From assembly GCA_050184585.1 (NCBI GenBank), contig JBFXAF010000003.1:372001-436000 (forward strand): 64,000 bases of DNA. The letters are read 5' to 3'. The stretch is from JBFXAF01 sp050184585 (lineage in GTDB: Bacteria > Pseudomonadota > Alphaproteobacteria > Rhizobiales > Rhizobiaceae). Below are positions 8,982 to 17,238 of this stretch, piece after piece; position 1 is the first letter of the stretch, and each line of letters opens with the position of its first letter. A program made the position numbers and the translations under genes. Below the pieces are notes generated by a model. That model worked only from the letters and a program-made list of their open reading frames with translations, was not told where the DNA came from and did no database searches.

Positions 8982-8998
8982 TGCCTAGTTTCTAGGCA
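8982..8998. promoter_or_regulatory. NtrC-type palindrome upstream of glnK
   Basis: TGCCTAG (8982-8988), TTT, CTAGGCA (8992-8998): a perfect 17-bp palindrome with the TGC-N11-GCA spacing of NtrC enhancer sites. A half-site TGCACC (9009-9014) with a weak partner follows 27 bases on. An alternative pairing, TAGGCAAT (8964-8971) with ATTGCCTA (8980-8987), could instead form a hairpin at the end of tesB. The palindrome centre lies about 120 bases before the expected transcription start of the sigma-54 promoter, a normal enhancer distance. Confidence 0.5.
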
Positions 8999-9084
8999 GT
9001 CGATTTGCTGCACCTGCGAACACGCGGCCAGGAAGCTTCAGCAAAAGCCATCCTTTACAACAGGTTAATGCGAGCTCCCGGCGT

Positions 9085-9101
9085 TTGGCACGGAGCTTGA
9101 A
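9085..9101 (+). promoter_or_regulatory. Sigma-54 (-24/-12) promoter of glnK-amtB
   Basis: TTGGCACGGAGCTTGAA. The -24 GG is at 9087-9088 and the -12 element reads TTGA at 9097-9100, with exactly ten bases between GG and GA. Only the -12 GC (here GA) departs from the consensus. Position about 80 bases before glnK and the known NtrC/sigma-54 control of glnK-amtB in rhizobia support it. Confidence 0.75.
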
Positions 9102-9179
9102 TCCCTTCAGTCAGTCTCCCGGTCCGCCGGCGACGACGAGCAAACGCGGGGGACCCGCACTAGCGAAGGGTGAAACCTG

Positions 9180-9518
9180 ATGAAAATCGTGATGGCTATC
9201 ATCAAGCCGTTCAAGCTGGACGAGGTGCGAGAAGCGCTGACGGCGGTCGGCATACAGGGCCTGACCGTCACCGAGGTGAAGGGTTATGGCCGGCAGAAGG
9301 GGCATACCGAAATCTACCGTGGCGCCGAATACGCGGTGAGCTTCCTCCCCAAGATCAAGATCGAGGTCGCCGTAGGACTGGACCTCGTGGACAAGGCCGT
9401 CGAGGCCATCACAGGCGCCGCCAAGACCGGCCAGATCGGCGACGGCAAGATCTTTGTCTTCGGCATCGACCAGGCGGTCCGCATCCGCACCGGCGAGACA
9501 GACACCGACGCACTCTAA
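9180..9518 (+). CDS. glnK: Nitrogen regulatory protein P-II (GlnK)
   Basis: A 112-residue trimeric PII signal protein. The T-loop reads GHTEIYRGAEYAV and carries Tyr51, the residue uridylylated by GlnD under nitrogen limitation. The C-terminal GKIFVFGIDQAVRIRTGE is the PII signature that binds ATP/ADP and 2-oxoglutarate. Because it directly precedes amtB and stands behind a sigma-54 promoter, GlnK rather than GlnB is the right call: de-uridylylated GlnK blocks the AmtB channel at the membrane after an ammonium shock. AGCGAAGGGTGA precedes the ATG. Confidence 0.96.
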   Translation: MKIVMAIIKPFKLDEVREALTAVGIQGLTVTEVKGYGRQKGHTEIYRGAEYAVSFLPKIKIEVAVGLDLVDKAVEAITGAAKTGQIGDGKIFVFGIDQAVRIRTGETDTDAL

Positions 9519-9546
9519 GCCGCCAAACGCGCTCATGGAGATTTCG

Positions 9547-10914
9547 ATGATACGACCCAACTCACTCAAGTCGGCCGCCCGTTCGGCGCTGATCGGCGCG
9601 GCGACCCTCGGCGTGTTCGGCACCCTCGCCGCCTTCGCTCAGGAAGCAACGCCGCCTGCGACGGACGCCGCTCCCGCCGTCACCATCGACAAGGGCGACA
9701 CAGCCTGGATGATGGTATCGACCCTGCTGGTGCTGTTCATGGTACTGCCGGGCCTCGCGCTCTTCTACGGCGGACTGGTGCGCGCCAAGAACATGCTCTC
9801 GGTCCTGATGCAGTGCACCATGATCACCGCCCTGGTGATCGTGATCTACGTGTTCTGGGGCTACTCCATGGCTTTCGGCGACGCCCCCAGCGCATACTGG
9901 GGCGGTTTGGGCAAAGCCTTCCTGGCGGGCGTGAACGCCGACAGCCAGGCGGCCACCTTCACCGCCGGCGTGGCCATCCCCGAATTCGTGTTCATCTGCT
10001 TCCAGATGACGTTCGCCTGCATCACCCCGGCGCTGATCGTCGGCGGCTTCGCCGAACGCATGAAGTTCCGGTCGGTCATCCTCTTCGTCGCGCTGTGGGT
10101 GACGTTCGTCTACTTCCCGATCGCCCACATGGTCTGGGATTCGGACGGCCTCATCTATGGCTGGGGAGCACTTGATTTCGCCGGTGGCACCGTCGTCCAC
10201 ATCAATGCCGGCATCGCGGCGCTGGTCGGTGCGATCCTGATCGGCAAGCGTGTCGGCTACGGCAAGGACAACATGGCTCCCCATTCGATGACGCTGACCA
10301 TGGTCGGCGCCTCCATCCTGTGGGTCGGCTGGTTCGGCTTCAACGCCGGGTCCAACCTCGAGGCGACCGGCGGCGCCGCGCTTGCCATGATCAACACCTT
10401 CACGGCAACCGCCGGTGCCATCATCGCCTGGGTCGTCATCGAGGGCCTGATCCGCGGCAAGGCGTCGATGCTGGGCGCGGCCTCGGGCCTCGTCGCCGGC
10501 CTCGTCGCGGTCACACCGGCCGCCGGATTCGTCGGCCCGGTCGGCGCGATCGTGCTCGGTGCGGTTGCCTCGGCCGCCTGCTACTTCTTCGTGGCGGTGG
10601 TCAAGATCAGGATGGGCTACGACGACTCGCTCGACGTGTTCGGCATCCACGGCATCGGCGGCATCATCGGCGCCATTGGAACCGGCATCTTCAACGCACC
10701 GGCCCTGGGCGGCATCGGCTACGGCGACATGAGCGTCGGCGGGCAGGTGTGGACGCAGTTCATGGGCGTGCTCGTCACCATCCTGTGGTGCGGCATCGGC
10801 TCGCTGATCCTCTACAAGGTCGTCGACCTGATCTTCGGTCTTCGCGCGACGGAGGAAGCCGAGCGCCAAGGTCTCGACCTCACCTCGCACGGCGAGGTCG
10901 CATATCATTCGTAA
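9547..10914 (+). CDS. amtB: Ammonium transporter AmtB
   Basis: A 455-residue inner-membrane channel with a cleavable signal peptide (ending about AFA-Q31) and eleven membrane helices. The twin pore histidines are visible in GGTVVHINAG and FGIHGIGGIIG. Loops match the Amt/MEP/Rh family throughout. It moves ammonium/ammonia and is gated by GlnK, encoded 28 bases upstream in the same operon. ATG 9547 is preferred over ATG 9535 because GGAG lies six bases before it and the signal peptide then starts MIRPNSLK. A rho-independent terminator follows. Confidence 0.96.
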   Translation: MIRPNSLKSAARSALIGAATLGVFGTLAAFAQEATPPATDAAPAVTIDKGDTAWMMVSTLLVLFMVLPGLALFYGGLVRAKNMLSVLMQCTMITALVIVIYVFWGYSMAFGDAPSAYWGGLGKAFLAGVNADSQAATFTAGVAIPEFVFICFQMTFACITPALIVGGFAERMKFRSVILFVALWVTFVYFPIAHMVWDSDGLIYGWGALDFAGGTVVHINAGIAALVGAILIGKRVGYGKDNMAPHSMTLTMVGASILWVGWFGFNAGSNLEATGGAALAMINTFTATAGAIIAWVVIEGLIRGKASMLGAASGLVAGLVAVTPAAGFVGPVGAIVLGAVASAACYFFVAVVKIRMGYDDSLDVFGIHGIGGIIGAIGTGIFNAPALGGIGYGDMSVGGQVWTQFMGVLVTILWCGIGSLILYKVVDLIFGLRATEEAERQGLDLTSHGEVAYHS

Positions 10915-10989
10915 TCGCCGGCCGGGCGGATCAACGCCGCCCGACCCACGTCCCATCCCGTCCGGAGCGACATTCGTCGCCCCGACCTG

Positions 10990-11017
10990 AACCCGGCTCC
11001 GGCCGGGTTCTTTTTTT
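10990..11017 (+). terminator. Rho-independent terminator of glnK-amtB
   Basis: AACCCGG (10990-10996), loop CTCCGG, CCGGGTT (11003-11009), one C, then seven T (11011-11017). A textbook intrinsic terminator about 75 bases after the amtB stop. Confidence 0.92.
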
Positions 11018-11057
11018 GCTCGGAACGGCGAGAACGCCGCGCCGGCCCCTCGCATGG

Positions 11058-11073
11058 TTAATGCGGCTTTAAC
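11058..11073. promoter_or_regulatory. CtrA-type box upstream of ftsK
   Basis: TTAA (11058-11061), seven bases TGCGGCT, TTAAC (11069-11073): a perfect match to TTAA-N7-TTAAC, the full site of the cell-cycle regulator CtrA in alphaproteobacteria. Flanking GG/CC make it a longer inverted repeat (GGTTAA...TTAACC). It lies about 80-95 bases before the ftsK start, in the only gap that could hold its promoter. Confidence 0.6.
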
Positions 11074-11150
11074 CTTCCTCTCCTTAGTCTCGACGCGCGA
11101 TTCCGCGCTCTGCAGCGGGTGGCGGTTCCAAGGGGCGACGGGGCGAGGGA

Positions 11151-13697
11151 ATGCGTTCAGGACTGATGGATCGATCGCTCTCGCTTTCGGAAGCCGGCCG
11201 GGGGCTCGGCGGGTTCGCCCGGCGTCAGCTTTCACGCCTCGCAGGGGCCGGCCTCCTGACTGGCGTCGCTTTCGCCGTCGCGAGCCTCGCTACCTGGAAT
11301 GTCGCAGATCCCAGTTTCAGCCACGCGTCCGACAACCCCATCACCAACGCCATGGGATACCCTGGCGCCGTCTTCGCCGACCTCGCCATGCAGTTCTTCG
11401 GTCTGGCTTCGGTCGCGGCACTGGCGCCGGCTGTCATCTGGGGACTGATGTTCGTGACGGCGCGGCCGATCGATGCGGTCCTTCGTCGGAGCGCGTCCTG
11501 GCTCGGAGCCGCGTTGCTCGGCGCCGCGGTCGCCGGATGCTTTCCGCTCAGCGCGACCTGGCCCTTGCCCAGCGGCTTGGGCGGCGCTCTAGGCGACATG
11601 GTGCTGCGTCTGCCCGGCCTCTTTCTAGGCGGCTATCCGCAGGGTCTTGCCGCCGTCCTTGTCGGCGGGCTGATCGTCGCTCCCGCCGCCGTGCTCTTTG
11701 CGCACGCATCGGGCCTGCTGTGGCGCGTCGAACAAGCGGAGACCGCCCTCGCCGACCGCAACATGGCCGCCGCCGACGAAGACGACGACGAGGACAGCCA
11801 GGGAGCGCTGGCGATCGGCGCGATCGTCCATTGGTGGCTGTCGGCGCGCGCCTTCGTGCGACGGACATTGATGGCTCGCCAAGCCGAACGGCGCGATTCC
11901 GTTCCACCACCACGCAGGGCAGCGCTTGCCGCGGCGGCCGCGGTGGACCGGATCGAACCCGACTTTGGCTACGAAGAACCGGCGGACTGGGCGCCCTCGA
12001 TCGACGGTGACATCGGTGAAACCTACGCGGACCGCGGCGAAGCGCCATCGTCTACCCGCAATCCCGCCCTGCAATCCGCTGCCCGCGTCGAAGGGCCTGC
12101 GCCGCGTCCGGCCCCGGGCGCCCGGCTGCAGCGCGAGGCGCAAGCTTCCCTGATCAGCTCCGGCCGCTTCGAGATTCCGTCGCTCCATCTGCTCGCCGAA
12201 CCGAAGAGCATCGTGCGCGATCCAGGCCTGTCGAAAGACGCCCTCGAGCAGAATGCCAGGATGCTCGAGGGCGTCCTGGAAGACTTCGGCGTAAAGGGCG
12301 AGATCATCCATGTGCGCCCCGGACCTGTCGTGACGCTCTACGAACTCGAACCCGCGCCTGGCATCAAGTCCAGCCGCGTCATCGGGCTGGCCGACGACAT
12401 CGCCCGCTCGATGAGTGCGATCGCCGCACGCGTCGCCGTCGTGCCTGGCCGCAATGCCATCGGCATCGAATTGCCGAACCCCAAGCGCGAGACCGTCTAC
12501 CTGCGAGAAATCCTCGCAAGTCGCGACTTCGAGACGACCAAGGCCCGTCTCGCGCTCGCGCTTGGAAAGACGATCAACGGCGAAGCCGTGATCGTCGACA
12601 TCGCCAAGATGCCGCACGTCCTGGTCGCCGGCACCACCGGCTCGGGCAAGTCGGTGGCCATCAACACGATGATCCTGTCGCTGCTCTACCGCATGACCCC
12701 GAAGGAATGCCGGCTGATCATGATCGACCCGAAGATGCTCGAACTGAGCGTCTACGATGGCGTCCCGCACCTCCTGACGCCCGTCGTCACCGATCCCAAG
12801 AAGGCGGTCGTCGCGCTCAAATGGACCGTGCGCGAGATGGAAGACCGCTACCGCAAGATGTCGAAGCTCGGCGTCCGCAACATCGAGGGCTTCAACTCCC
12901 GCATTTCCGCCGCGATCGAGAAGGGCGAGCGCATCGCGCGGACCGTCCAGACCGGCTTCGACCGCCAGACGGGGGAGGCGATCTACGAGACGGAGGATCT
13001 CGATCTCCAGCCGATGCCGTTCATCGTCGTCATCATCGACGAAATGGCAGACCTGATGATGGTGGCCGGCAAGGACATCGAGGGCGCCGTGCAGCGCCTT
13101 GCCCAGATGGCGCGAGCGGCCGGCATCCACGTCATCATGGCCACGCAGCGCCCATCGGTCGACGTCATCACCGGCACCATCAAGGCCAATTTCCCGACCC
13201 GCATCTCCTTCCAGGTGACCTCCAAGATCGACAGCCGCACCATTCTCGGGGAACAGGGCGCCGAGCAACTGCTTGGCATGGGTGACATGCTCTACATGGC
13301 AGGCGGCGGACGCATCCAGCGCGTCCATGGCCCATTCGTCTCCGACGACGAGGTAGAGAAGGTCGTTGCCCATCTCAAACTGCAGGGCGTGCCCGAATAT
13401 CTGGACGCCATCACCGAGGACGACGACCAGGACGAGGACGACGATGGGCCATCCCCTCGCTCCGGGGGTGGGGCAGCAGAGAACTTCGAGGATTCGGACG
13501 ACCCCTACGACCAGGCGGTCTCCGTCGTGCTGAGGGATGGAAAGGCTTCGACCAGCTATATCCAGCGACGCCTTGGCATCGGCTACAACCGGGCGGCCTC
13601 AATCATCGAGAAGATGGAGAAGGAGGGCATCGTCGGACCGGCCAACCATGCGGGCAAGCGAGAGATCCTCGTGCCAACCGAAGATGACCACCTGTAG
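11151..13697 (+). CDS. ftsK: DNA translocase FtsK
   Basis: An 848-residue septal DNA pump. The N-terminus has about four membrane helices (roughly 30-55, 80-105, 120-145, 160-190), then a charged linker, a RecA-like motor with Walker A GTTGSGKS at 494-501 and Walker B ending IIDEMADLM around 625-635, and a C-terminal winged-helix gamma domain (about 785-848) that reads chromosomal KOPS sites and contacts XerCD at dif. An acidic Asp/Glu run separates motor and gamma domain. XerC is encoded elsewhere in this window. The start may be ATG 11151 or ATG 11166; the first has GCGAGGGA upstream. A CtrA-type box precedes the gene. Confidence 0.96.
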   Translation: MRSGLMDRSLSLSEAGRGLGGFARRQLSRLAGAGLLTGVAFAVASLATWNVADPSFSHASDNPITNAMGYPGAVFADLAMQFFGLASVAALAPAVIWGLMFVTARPIDAVLRRSASWLGAALLGAAVAGCFPLSATWPLPSGLGGALGDMVLRLPGLFLGGYPQGLAAVLVGGLIVAPAAVLFAHASGLLWRVEQAETALADRNMAAADEDDDEDSQGALAIGAIVHWWLSARAFVRRTLMARQAERRDSVPPPRRAALAAAAAVDRIEPDFGYEEPADWAPSIDGDIGETYADRGEAPSSTRNPALQSAARVEGPAPRPAPGARLQREAQASLISSGRFEIPSLHLLAEPKSIVRDPGLSKDALEQNARMLEGVLEDFGVKGEIIHVRPGPVVTLYELEPAPGIKSSRVIGLADDIARSMSAIAARVAVVPGRNAIGIELPNPKRETVYLREILASRDFETTKARLALALGKTINGEAVIVDIAKMPHVLVAGTTGSGKSVAINTMILSLLYRMTPKECRLIMIDPKMLELSVYDGVPHLLTPVVTDPKKAVVALKWTVREMEDRYRKMSKLGVRNIEGFNSRISAAIEKGERIARTVQTGFDRQTGEAIYETEDLDLQPMPFIVVIIDEMADLMMVAGKDIEGAVQRLAQMARAAGIHVIMATQRPSVDVITGTIKANFPTRISFQVTSKIDSRTILGEQGAEQLLGMGDMLYMAGGGRIQRVHGPFVSDDEVEKVVAHLKLQGVPEYLDAITEDDDQDEDDDGPSPRSGGGAAENFEDSDDPYDQAVSVVLRDGKASTSYIQRRLGIGYNRAASIIEKMEKEGIVGPANHAGKREILVPTEDDHL

Positions 13698-13768
13698 CCC
13701 GCCCGAAAATGGCCCTACTGGGAACGTAGGGGCGTGACTGACGTTTGTTCGACGATCTACATGGATTG

Positions 13769-14452
13769 ATGCAACACATGACCAAGACCATGATCGACTC
13801 GCGATTCAGCCGCCGAGGTTTCCTCGGATTCGCCGGCATGGCCGTCGGAGCGGTCGCTCTGCAGCCTTTGGTCCCAGGCCTGGCGGCCTTCGCGCAAGCC
13901 GCCCCGTCGCCGGCGGCACAGGTGATAGCCGACCACTTTTCAAGCGTTCGCACGATGATGGGCGAGTTCGTCCAGTTCGGTCCGAAGGGCGAGCAGACGG
14001 GCGGCAAGTTTTTCATCGAGCGCCCCGGAAAGATCCGTTTCAACTATGAACCGCCATCGGCCTTTCGGGTCATTTCGGACGGCAAGTCGGTTGTCATCAA
14101 CAACCAGAAGCTTCGGACATGGGACCTCTATCCTCTGTCCAAGACGCCCTTGAAGCTACTGCTCGATGAACGCATCGACCTTTCCGGCGGCCGCGTGAGG
14201 AACGTCAAGGAGGAAGCCGATCTGACCACGATCCAGCTTGCCGACAAGTCGGTGTTCGGTAGCGCCACGATCGCCATGATGTTCGATCCCAAGTCCTACG
14301 AGCTGCGTCAGTGGACGATTACCGACGCTCAGGGCAAGGACACGACGGTGATGATCTTCAACGTCCAGCAGGGTGTGAAGTTCGATCCTTCGATATTCAA
14401 GATCGACTACAACGTGGTCAATCAGAGCGGCACCGTGACGAACAACCGCTGA
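13769..14452 (+). CDS. lolA: Outer-membrane lipoprotein carrier protein LolA (Tat-type signal)
   Basis: About 227 residues. After a leader, the mature part shows the LolA pattern: a first strand MMGEFVQFGPKG, then GKFFIERPGKIRFNYEPP, SDGKSVVINNQ and DLYPLSKTPLKLLL. LolA ferries lipoproteins across the periplasm from LolCDE to the outer membrane (LolB is usually absent in alphaproteobacteria). The leader contains SRRGFLGF before a hydrophobic stretch, a twin-arginine consensus, so export may be by Tat rather than Sec. Several in-frame starts exist (TTG 13745, ATG 13769, ATG 13778); none has a strong ribosome-binding site, so the start is uncertain by a few codons. Located 70 bases after ftsK. 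Confidence 0.88.
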   Translation: MQHMTKTMIDSRFSRRGFLGFAGMAVGAVALQPLVPGLAAFAQAAPSPAAQVIADHFSSVRTMMGEFVQFGPKGEQTGGKFFIERPGKIRFNYEPPSAFRVISDGKSVVINNQKLRTWDLYPLSKTPLKLLLDERIDLSGGRVRNVKEEADLTTIQLADKSVFGSATIAMMFDPKSYELRQWTITDAQGKDTTVMIFNVQQGVKFDPSIFKIDYNVVNQSGTVTNNR

Positions 14453-14530
14453 CGAGCGGACAATCCGGCGCGCCTTGCGCCCGTTAGCAGGCGCTGGCAG
14501 GGTCGCGGACCGAACCTCACCGCGACCTTC

Positions 14531-15337
14531 ATGCCCTTCACCATTGCAACCTGGAACATCAATTCCGTGCGCCTGCGGATGCCGTTGGTCGAGCGGCTGG
14601 TCATGGAGCGCGCGCCCGACGTGCTGTGCCTCCAAGAGACTAAGTGTCCGGACGACCTTTTCCCGACCAAGGCCTTCGAATCGCTTGGATATCGTCACGT
14701 CGCGATCAACGGCCAGAAGGGCTACCACGGGGTTGCGACAATCGCCCGACGACCTCTCGAGATCGTCGAGAAGCGGCAGTTCTGCGGCATTCCCGACAGC
14801 CGCCATCTCGCCACCCGGATCGAAATCGGCGGCACAGCCATCCTGCTTCACAATTTCTACGTACCCGCCGGGGGCGATGAGCCTGATCCCGACATCAACC
14901 CGAAGTTCCGTCACAAACTCGATTTCGTCGCGGAGATGCGCAGCGTGGCGGCAGTCAGCGAAGGCTTCGATGGCTCAGTGCTCGTCGGCGATCTCAACAT
15001 CGCTCCCCTGGAGCACGACGTGTGGTCCCACAAGCAGTTGCTGAACGTCGTCAGTCACACGCCTGTCGAGGTCGAGTCCTTCGAGGCGATGCGCCGGCAT
15101 GGCGGCTGGGTGGATCTCATGCGGGTGATCGTTCCGCCCGAGGAGAAGCTTTACACGTGGTGGAGCTATCGCGCCGCCGACTGGCAGGCGTCCAACCGCG
15201 GACGCCGTCTCGACCATGTCTGGTCGTCCGCGAACCTACAGTCGTCCCTGACGGGGATCGAAGTCCTGCGCACCGCGCGCGGATGGGACCGCCCGTCGGA
15301 CCACGTGCCGATCATCGCGCGGTTCGACTTGGGCTGA
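14531..15337 (+). CDS. xthA: Exodeoxyribonuclease III (AP endonuclease family)
   Basis: A 268-residue exonuclease III/APE1-type enzyme of base excision repair. Catalytic and metal residues are in place: Asn9/Asn11 (TWNINS), Glu36 (LQETK), Tyr110, Asp154 and Asn156 (GDLNIAP), Asp229 (RLDHVW), Asp257-His258 (SDHVPI). It nicks DNA 5' of abasic sites and trims 3' ends. Hyphomicrobiales often carry more than one xth paralogue, so the symbol should be read as family level. It is convergent with the small cyclic-nucleotide-binding gene, only ten bases away. Confidence 0.93.
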   Translation: MPFTIATWNINSVRLRMPLVERLVMERAPDVLCLQETKCPDDLFPTKAFESLGYRHVAINGQKGYHGVATIARRPLEIVEKRQFCGIPDSRHLATRIEIGGTAILLHNFYVPAGGDEPDPDINPKFRHKLDFVAEMRSVAAVSEGFDGSVLVGDLNIAPLEHDVWSHKQLLNVVSHTPVEVESFEAMRRHGGWVDLMRVIVPPEEKLYTWWSYRAADWQASNRGRRLDHVWSSANLQSSLTGIEVLRTARGWDRPSDHVPIIARFDLG

Positions 15338-15347
15338 CCGCGCGGCG

Positions 15348-15803
15348 TCAGCTCGCAAAGCGTGGCGCCATGCGCTCGATCTTGCTCACCATGGCGGCAA
15401 AGTCGTCAGCGACGCGGTTGTAGAGGGCCACCGCCAGCTCCGGATACTCTTCGAGGATCCGCCGGAACGGCTTGCGGTTGAGGCGTATGAGGTCGGTGTC
15501 GGCAAGTGCGACCGCCCCCGTCAGTCGGGCTGTCTCTGCGATCAGCGCGTATTCGCCAATCAGCGCGCCGGACCCGACCTTGCCGACCGCCACGCGGCGA
15601 CCATCGCGTTCGCGGTAAAGGCCTATCTTGCCGCCAACCACGACATAGGCGCAATCGGCGTGTTCACCTTCGCGGAACAGCTCCTCGCCTGACGCCAGCG
15701 TGGCGCTTTCCGCTCCGAACGCCAGCAAGCGCACCTGTTCCTGCGTGAAGCTCTCGAACAGCCCCACGCCCGACAGGATGCGGACGTCGTCATCCAGCGC
15801 CAT
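15348..15803 (-). CDS. Stand-alone cyclic-nucleotide-binding domain protein
   Basis: A 151-residue protein that is essentially one CAP-type beta-barrel. The glycine turns of the cNMP fold are visible (FREGEHADCAYVV, then GSGALIGEYALI near 80-91), with a helical tail but no DNA-binding helix-turn-helix. The phosphate-binding cassette Arg-Ser/Thr of true cAMP binders is not clear (ETARLTGAV occupies that place), so ligand binding is uncertain. It sits 50 bases after the stop of the response-regulator gene on the same strand and could be co-transcribed with it; a signalling accessory role is inference. Confidence 0.8.
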   Translation of the reverse strand: MALDDDVRILSGVGLFESFTQEQVRLLAFGAESATLASGEELFREGEHADCAYVVVGGKIGLYRERDGRRVAVGKVGSGALIGEYALIAETARLTGAVALADTDLIRLNRKPFRRILEEYPELAVALYNRVADDFAAMVSKIERMAPRFAS

Positions 15804-15853
15804 TCAGTCCCCGGGGTTCCTCCCCTTGGCGCGGCCCACCTCCCGCGAATCGG

Positions 15854-16537
15854 TCAGGGAACCAGCTTGTAGCCGCCGCTTTCTGTCACAAGTATCTCGG
15901 CGTTGGAAGGATCGCGCTCGATCTTCTGGCGAAGCCGGTAGACATGGGTTTCGAGCGTATGGGTCGTCACACCGGAATTGTAGCCCCAGACTTCCTCGAG
16001 AAGCACGTCGCGCGTGACGACCTTCTGGTCGGCCCGGTAGAGATACTTGATGATCGCCGCCTCCTTTTCGGTAAGGCGCACCTTGCCTCCCTTCTGGTCG
16101 ATCAGCAGCTTCTGGCTTGGCTTGAACGTGTATGGGCCGACACTGAAGGTTGCGTCCTCGCTCTGCTCGTGCTGGCGCAGCTGGGCGCGGATGCGGGCGA
16201 GCAGAACGGCGAAGCGGAATGGCTTGGTGACGTAGTCGTTGGCGCCGGCCTCCAGCCCCAGGATCGTATCGGAATCGGTGTCGTGACCGGTCAGCATGAT
16301 GATCGGCGACTTGAAGCCGCCCTTGCGCAGCAGCTTGACCGCCTCGCGGCCGTCCATGTCCGGCAGGCCGACATCCATGATCAGGAGATCGACCGTGCCG
16401 GCGCGCGCCGCCGCGACTCCTTTCGACGCGGTGGCCTCCTCCTGGACCGCGAACTCTTCGTAGAGCGAGAGTTGCTCGTTCAGGGTGGCCCGCAGGTCGT
16501 TGTCGTCGTCGACGATCAGCAGCGTTCTGGACGTCAT
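15854..16537 (-). CDS. OmpR-family response regulator (CenR-like)
   Basis: A 227-residue two-domain regulator. The receiver domain has the acidic pair Asp10-Asp11, phospho-acceptor Asp55 (in LLIMDVGLPD), the conserved Thr in MLTGH and Lys in VTKPF. The C-terminal winged helix contains EKEAAIIKYLYRA and THTLETHVYRLRQKIE. The sequence resembles CenR, the essential envelope-stress regulator of alphaproteobacteria, more than PhoB or CtrA, but this is from memory and not from a search. No histidine kinase lies next to it, consistent with CenR, whose kinase CenK is often unlinked. A 16-base palindrome lies 27-42 bases upstream of the start and could be its own operator. Confidence 0.85.
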   Translation of the reverse strand: MTSRTLLIVDDDNDLRATLNEQLSLYEEFAVQEEATASKGVAAARAGTVDLLIMDVGLPDMDGREAVKLLRKGGFKSPIIMLTGHDTDSDTILGLEAGANDYVTKPFRFAVLLARIRAQLRQHEQSEDATFSVGPYTFKPSQKLLIDQKGGKVRLTEKEAAIIKYLYRADQKVVTRDVLLEEVWGYNSGVTTHTLETHVYRLRQKIERDPSNAEILVTESGGYKLVP

Positions 16538-16563
16538 GTCTTAATCCATTGAGGGAAAAACCA

Positions 16564-16579
16564 AACCGGTTGACCGGTT
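16564..16579. promoter_or_regulatory. Perfect palindrome upstream of the response regulator
   Basis: AACCGGT (16564-16570), TG, ACCGGTT (16573-16579). It lies in the 120-base divergent gap between the CenR-like gene and the L,D-transpeptidase gene, where an operator would act on both. Nearby GGTCAAACCG (16611-16620) repeats part of the same bases. It is AT-poor and not followed by T residues, so a terminator is unlikely. Confidence 0.45.
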
Positions 16580-16657
16580 CCCCAGAAGGGATACCAATCC
16601 GACCGCCCGGTCAAACCGATTGCCCAAATCCAGGCGCGCACCAACAGGGCGAGTCCC

Positions 16658-17236
16658 ATGGCGTCACCATACTGCAAGAATAAGGGCGGCAAGGGCCCAA
16701 CTTCAAGGAAGCGTGGCCGTATCCGCCTCATTACTGTGCGTGCGCGCCCGGCGAACCGCCTCCAGGGCCTCATCGTGATCGCCGGAACGGTCTATCCGTG
16801 CGCCCTCGGCAGGGGCGGAATCGTCACTCTGAAGCGCGAGGGAGACGGCGGTACTCCACTCGCCCTGATGCGGCTGTTGGCCGGCTATTTTGTCCGCCGT
16901 CGCATGCGTCCGCCCCGCCTGCTCCCCATGCATGAAACCGGCCCGGCTCTCGGCTGGTGCGAAGTTCCCGACGATCGCAACTATAACCGGCCGGTAAGGA
17001 TGCCCTACCCCGCGAGCCATGAAACCATGCTCCGCCCCGACGGGCTCTATGATGCTTGCCTCGTCCTCGACTGGAACATCCGCCCGCGCCGGCGAAACGC
17101 TGGCAGCGCGATCTTCTTCCACCTCGCCCGGCCGGGCCTGACGCCGACCGAGGGTTGCATCGCGGTTTCGCGGGCCGTCATGACGCGGCTCCTGCCCCAC
17201 CTGTCCGACCGAACCATCGTCCGGGTCGTCAGATAG
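16658..17236 (+). CDS. L,D-transpeptidase family protein (YkuD domain)
   Basis: About 192 residues, with the cytosolic-looking YkuD variant common in Hyphomicrobiales: CALGRGG, KREGDGGTP, DDRNYNRPVRMPYP, and near the end FHLARPGLTPTEGCIAVS, where the His and the Cys (about residue 167) form the catalytic motif. YkuD enzymes cross-link peptidoglycan or attach lipoproteins by L,D-transpeptidation. There is no evident signal peptide, so export or an alternative role is open. The first 25 residues are rich in Lys/Gly/Arg and may not be translated; the start could be later. Its divergence from a CenR-like envelope regulator fits cell-wall control. Confidence 0.8.
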   Translation: MASPYCKNKGGKGPTSRKRGRIRLITVRARPANRLQGLIVIAGTVYPCALGRGGIVTLKREGDGGTPLALMRLLAGYFVRRRMRPPRLLPMHETGPALGWCEVPDDRNYNRPVRMPYPASHETMLRPDGLYDACLVLDWNIRPRRRNAGSAIFFHLARPGLTPTEGCIAVSRAVMTRLLPHLSDRTIVRVVR

Positions 17237-17238
17237 GG

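Noticed and set aside
9562..11235. Minus-strand open frame of 557 codons opposite amtB
   Set aside because: It is the antisense shadow of amtB in GC-rich DNA; composition is Asp/His/Arg-rich with no recognisable domain, and amtB is certain.
11625..13373. Minus-strand open frame of 582 codons opposite ftsK
   Set aside because: Antisense shadow with His/Asp/Arg-rich composition; ftsK on the plus strand has complete motor motifs.
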